Both the position numbers and the translations under genes were made by a program. From NCBI GenBank assembly GCA_035610835.1, contig JAYJML010000050.1, positions 62,001 to 126,000 of the forward strand: a stretch of DNA of 64,000 bases, given 5' to 3'. Shown here piece by piece: positions 60,060 through 64,000 of the stretch. Numbering within the stretch: the stretch's first letter is position 1; each line of letters starts with the position of its first letter. The stretch comes from Ophiura sarsii (taxonomy: Eukaryota; Echinodermata; Ophiuroidea; Amphilepidida; Ophiuridae). Below the pieces are notes generated by a model. That model worked only from the letters and a program-made list of their open reading frames with translations, did no database searches and was not told the DNA's origin.

Positions 60060-60603
60060 ACCGTGTAATGCACCACACTCATAACAGACTGCACACCAGC
60101 TACATCAGTTTCGCTCAGATCATCATCACAACATCTGCTCCAACCTGGACCTAGGACTAATACACGGTACTATGGCGACAGATGTTTCACTGTAGCAGCG
60201 CCATATTTGTGGAACCGAGTGCCACCTTCACTTTGCTGCGACATGTTCTTGGCAGAATTCAAATCAAAACTGAAAACTCACCTTTTTAATTCTGCCTGTT
60301 GAAATTGACTCTTGCCAGTGTTCCTCTATGCTTAGGTTGTCATATAATGTGTGTATTGCGGTGTTTTATATAATAGTTTATTATGGTCTATGCCGACATG
60401 TGTTTGCTTTTTAATGTATATTATGCTCATTTTTTGTTTTAGTATTATATATATATTTTTTTTTCTTTCTTATTCCTATGCGCACACTTATATATTTTGT
60501 GTGTGCTTTTTAACAAATGCTTTTTATGTTTTTATTGTACAGCGCATCGAAATTTGTGTATTATGCGCTTAACAAATGTACTTTATTATTATTATTATTA
60601 TTA
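60060..60603 (+). mobile_element. CR1-like LINE 3' end
   Basis: RT C-terminal coding remnant followed by a 300-bp 3' UTR with GTACAGCGCATCGAAATTTG, TATGCGCTTAACAAATG and terminal (TTA)n at 60585-60603, the standard CR1/L2-type tail. Severely 5'-truncated. Confidence 0.75.
60108..60302 (+). pseudogene. CR1-like reverse transcriptase C-terminus
   Basis: About 64 codons: LRSSSQHLL, then TRYYGDRCFTVAAPYLWNRV, PPSL, and EFKSKLKTHLFNSAC before TGA. The YGDR.F.VAAP.LWN and FK..LKTHLF blocks are the characteristic end of CR1/L2-group proteins. The catalytic RT domain is absent. Confidence 0.8.
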
Positions 60604-61530
60604 ATGTTGAAATAAACATGCTGAAAAGCATATGAAAATGTGTAAACATGCTGAAAAGCATATGAAAATGTGTAAACATGCTGAAAAGCATATGAAAATG
60701 CGTATACATGCTGAAAAGCATATGAAAATGTGAGTGAAAAGCATATACAAATGGGTTATGTTACGTTATGCAATGCAAACATGATTAAAAGCATATGAAA
60801 ATGTGTTATACATGTTATTGATATGAAATGATGAAACTATGAAAATGTGTAAAAAAAAACATGCTGAATTATATGAAAATGTGCTATATATATGATATGC
60901 AATTTACACATGAAAAGCATATGAAAATGTGTTATACATGTAATTGAAAATGTGTTATACATGTAATTGATATGAAATGTAAACATGTAAACATGCCGAA
61001 AAGCATATGAAAATGTGTACACATGCTGAAAAGCATATGAAAATGTGCTATACATATGCAAGGTAAACATACTGAAAAGCATATTAAATGTGTTATGTAA
61101 TGATATGCAATGTAAACATGAAAGCACATACAAATTTGTTATACGTGTAATTGATATGAAATGTAAACATGCCAAAAGCATATGAAAATGTGTAAACATG
61201 CTGAAAAGCATATGAAAATGTGCTATACATGATATGCAATGTAAACATGCTGAAAAGCATATAAAATGTGTTATGTAATGATATGCAATGAAAACACGAT
61301 GAAAAAGCATATGTGGATGTGTTACACATGTATTTGATATGAAATGTAAACATGAAATGTGAAAGTTATGTGATCATGAATGTAAACATGCCGAAAAGCA
61401 TTCGAAAATGTAAAAATGCTGAAAAGTATATGAAAATTTGCTAAACATGTGTATGATATGCAATGTAAACATGCTGAAAAACATAGGGTATTATACATGT
61501 ATCGATAATGTAATGTAAACATGATGAAAC
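60604..61530. repeat. 30-bp minisatellite
   Basis: AACATGCTGAAAAGCATATG-type units recur with an exact 30-bp period at 60621, 60651, 60681 and 60711. Further on they alternate with variants (ATGTAATTGATATGAAATGT, GATATGCAATGT). It starts immediately after the LINE (TTA)n tail. Long minus-strand frames here are low-complexity by-products. Confidence 0.85.
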
Positions 61531-61770
61531 TATGTGAAATGTGAAAATTATGATAGTGATAAACAATAAAAGATAAACAAAAAAAATCTTACCGTCGGGC
61601 GTAGAAGCGTCCGTCGGCCAAATCGAAAGCTCCCTATTATAAAGAAATTCACAGCAATTATAATTCGTTTGAATACAAATAAAACTGGGAAGCTGTTGAT
61701 TAATAATTGTGTTAATCTAATATTTAAAACCAGCAATTTCAGTTCTCTAGAAGTAATGTTAAAGGCGTTG
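61531..61770. other. Unassigned DNA
   Basis: No feature recognised. Confidence 0.4.
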
Positions 61771-61772
61771 TA

Positions 61773-63108
61773 CGAGGGGCATTCAATAAATACCCGCAAC
61801 CATTGTTATTCTCCACACCTGAGTGATTCTGTGAAATATAAGTGGGTACATTATAAAGTATGCACCTTAATATATCATTTAACACAATCTAGATTTACTG
61901 AATATTCATAATTACGTAACAGCATTAGCATAAAATAACCAATATTTGGACAGTGAAACACATGCCACTTTGGCAGGGATTTTGAATTAGCTTGATAGCA
62001 CGTGTATTGAAATGAGCAGAACTTTGTTCCGGATAAGTGTGCAAGTCTAACATTTTGCATCGGGAAACCAAAGACCATATTCGACGAGGTCCTAAATGGA
62101 GAGGTTCTGTGAAATACAATTTTTGGAAATACACTGCATCTTATCTTGGTCGACATTAGGCTTTGACAGTGAGCCCCAAAATGCCGAAAATCCAAAGAAA
62201 TGAAAATGATAGTTATAGCAAACAATTGGGATTTCCTAAAATACCACAGCAAATGCAGGATTCGTTATTGTATAGATGACAGGGTATCAATAAATACATC
62301 GAGAATTGTTGAACTTGGAATAAAAATCTGCGTATGCGTAGAACGCACGGTGGTCAGAAAGCGCTCATAATGAGCAGAAATGTTAAACAATCACTGCAAC
62401 CAACGTAAAAGTTACAGATAAGGAATTGAATTTAAGAAAACAAGAACTGTGGTGAACTTCAATACATATACAAAGTTAAAAAATGTAAACATTTATTTGA
62501 AAATACAATTCAATTTAATATTATGGTCAGTATAGTGAATTTACTCAAATTGGGTAAAAAGAGCTTCATTGTATTAAAATTTTCTCTGCAGAAAACGGTT
62601 TCAGATATTGTCTTTATAATCTCCCGTTTAAATCTATAACATGTAACAATGAGAAACAAGAGGTTTAAGCCAAATCTTGCGTTTGGATACCTTACCTTTA
62701 TTCATTAAAGAATTTCTTTTAAGCTATGACAAGAAGATGACGTTTTAATGTTACATAATAAGTATTTTTCTCCATAATTTGCATCTGAAAATATATAATG
62801 TTGAGCACATAGTACTGGTCTATCAGCAACTTATTCCATGCATCGGTTCTTGAGATATTTTGAAAAAAGTAAATGTGCATCAAATTGCTTGCAAATATTC
62901 TCCGCCCTGATCAGCTATTTTGTATGCAGTGTCCAGAGTATTGATTTTACGCATGTGCCATTACGTAATCCCACAGACGATATCGTTCATTCATGCATAG
63001 CGAGGAAAGATAAAGACCCATATTTCAAATTACCCTAATTCTAGTTGGCATACGTCGCGCATGAGTGGAGAAAAACAATGGTTGCGGATATTTATTGAAC
63101 GCCCCTCG
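61773..63108. mobile_element. mariner-like element with 44-bp TIRs
   Basis: Left TIR 61773-61816 begins CGAGGGGCATTCAATAAATA; the inverted right TIR is 63065-63108 with a few mismatches (GCGTTCAATAAATATCC). TA flanks both ends (61771-61772 and 63109-63110). The length of 1336 bp is that of a full mariner and the CGAGGGGCGTTCAATAA end is typical of the family. I could not find catalytic motifs; the interior (125-codon minus frame at 61875-62252) is either a badly decayed transposase or unrelated filler. Confidence 0.75.
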
Positions 63109-63110
63109 TA

Positions 63111-63660
63111 AGAGCTACTTCATTTGCCATCTACAGGATTGGGCAACTTTCCAAGGGGCAACCAGGATAAGAAGAAAAAAGTTGACCCACTGCTGAGTTT
63201 TAAAAAAAATCTGACTCACCCAACTCAATGTAAAGGAAAACAGTAAAACCTAAAAAAACAACTTGTGTCGCATTTGGCCAAAAAGCAAAAACTTGTCACC
63301 TTTGGCGGCGAAAATAAAAAAATGTCACCGACTTTGGTGGCGGGGAAAAAAATCCGCCCGACCCCAACTTCCATGCCCCCCCCCCCCCTGAAAAATCAAA
63401 TGGTGCATCCCTTAGTGAAGACATTTCCTCGGTGGGTCGGTACGGTAGGCAGATTTGTCATACACCAACATCACTCATCTCTCCAAGGCAGGTATAGCAG
63501 ACACCTGCCATGAACCTGCGTTTGTTTCGTCAAGGCTTGGTGTATGTAATAGACTGTTATATGAACTTCCTGCTGGCGAACTTGCAAAGCTACAGGAGTT
63601 CAAAATGTCACCGCATCACATACAAAATCGCACTTCTAGCCTAGGACATGTAGCCGAATA
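63111..63660. other. Unassigned DNA with poly-C run
   Basis: A 13-base C run at 63376-63388 and repeated GTCACC.TTTGG.GGCG words near 63295-63350. Two open frames (82 and 68 codons) overlap but show no domain. Confidence 0.4.
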
Positions 63661-64000
63661 AAAGGGTGTACCTAGACAAAATTGCAACATAAAACATTTT
63701 TGATGTTATTGTTTCAAAATGCTCTTCCGAACATTTTATTAAAATCGATAAAATCTGAAGTTGGGGAAAAAATGCTAATTTGCATAACAATATATGGGTA
63801 GACTCTTTTCATGGTCCTAAAACATATTCAGGATGTTAACAAAAACAAATTCGTGTTATTCAAGATGGCGTCCAAAATGGCCGCCAAGACTGCACAAATT
63901 TCATAAAATGACATATGGGCAATTCCGTAGTTGCGGACGTACATTTCAGACACTTTGAGGGCTGGCAAAATCTAAACTATACCAGTTGCTTGATTTTTAA
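63661..64000. other. Unassigned DNA with paired YY1-like motifs
   Basis: AAGATGGCG and AAAATGGCCGCC lie in tandem at 63862-63884, YY1-type sites often found in promoters and LINE 5' regions. GTTGCGGACGTACATTTC at 63930-63947 matches 53339-53356 with one change, suggesting a dispersed repeat family. Confidence 0.35.

Noticed and set aside
60837..61353. Minus-strand open frames of 157 and 86 codons
   Set aside because: They are translations of the 30-bp minisatellite (repeated FHMLF, CLHCIS words).

Overview
The window looks like a repeat-dominated stretch of an animal nuclear genome, AT-rich and without any host gene I can support. The evidence is CR1-like and other LINE tails, a Penelope-like element with a GIY-YIG domain, hAT-, mariner- and TTAA-type DNA transposons, Helitron-like elements, and two perfect metazoan histone-mRNA 3' stem-loop sequences. 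A marine invertebrate (echinoderm, hemichordate, lancelet or mollusc) is my guess; the sequence alone does not fix the species.

Layout. 1-215: a reversed fragment of the main repeat. 216-5166: mostly unassigned DNA with two small inverted-repeat elements, a possible tRNA-like remnant, a promoter-like motif cluster and a 379-bp tandem duplication. 5167-49274: a 44-kb head-to-tail array of about 34 elements, mostly 1.03-1.55 kb, all oriented on the minus strand. On that strand nearly every unit ends in a short hairpin, 8-10 nt, then CTAG followed by T, which is the Helitron 3' terminus. Several 3'-end classes (A1, A2, A3, A4, and B with a different subterminal sequence; A5 occurs outside the array) keep the hairpin while changing its sequence. 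The 5' side of many units carries 0-5 copies of a ~45-bp hairpin cassette whose stem matches the element's own 3' subterminal sequence, as expected for Helentron/HINE-type elements. Bodies consist of degenerate monomers full of AGGTCA-type half-sites, including many perfect DR1 motifs. Nested in the array are a 357-bp TTAA element, a tRNA-like insertion, long palindromic dimers and an 820-bp near-identical duplication.

49275-50545: a 5'-truncated, frameshifted Penelope-like element interrupts the last array unit; its 3' region contains two 82-bp repeats, each with a canonical histone 3' stem-loop. 50546-53462: CCCGGG-rich repeats, an 828-bp hAT-like non-autonomous element with a perfect 8-bp target duplication, and TGCATG-rich palindromes. 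53463-54754: a plus-oriented Helitron-like 5' end broken by a second, inverted copy of the hAT-like element. 54757-57045: a 74-bp satellite interrupted by a CR1-like LINE fragment that itself holds a 613-bp foldback. 57046-59296: LINE tail, then one more Helitron-like unit and a fragment. 59297-60603: two LINE 3' ends. 60604-61530: a 30-bp minisatellite. 61773-63108: a mariner-like element with 44-bp TIRs and TA duplication. 63109-64000: unassigned.

How it fits together: the window is a nested transposon landscape. The array is best explained by repeated head-to-tail Helitron-like insertion or rolling-circle concatemer formation followed by unequal exchange. The short open frames are, in my reading, by-products of these repeats, apart from recognisable retroelement fragments and a possibly captured acidic reading frame in the hAT-like element.
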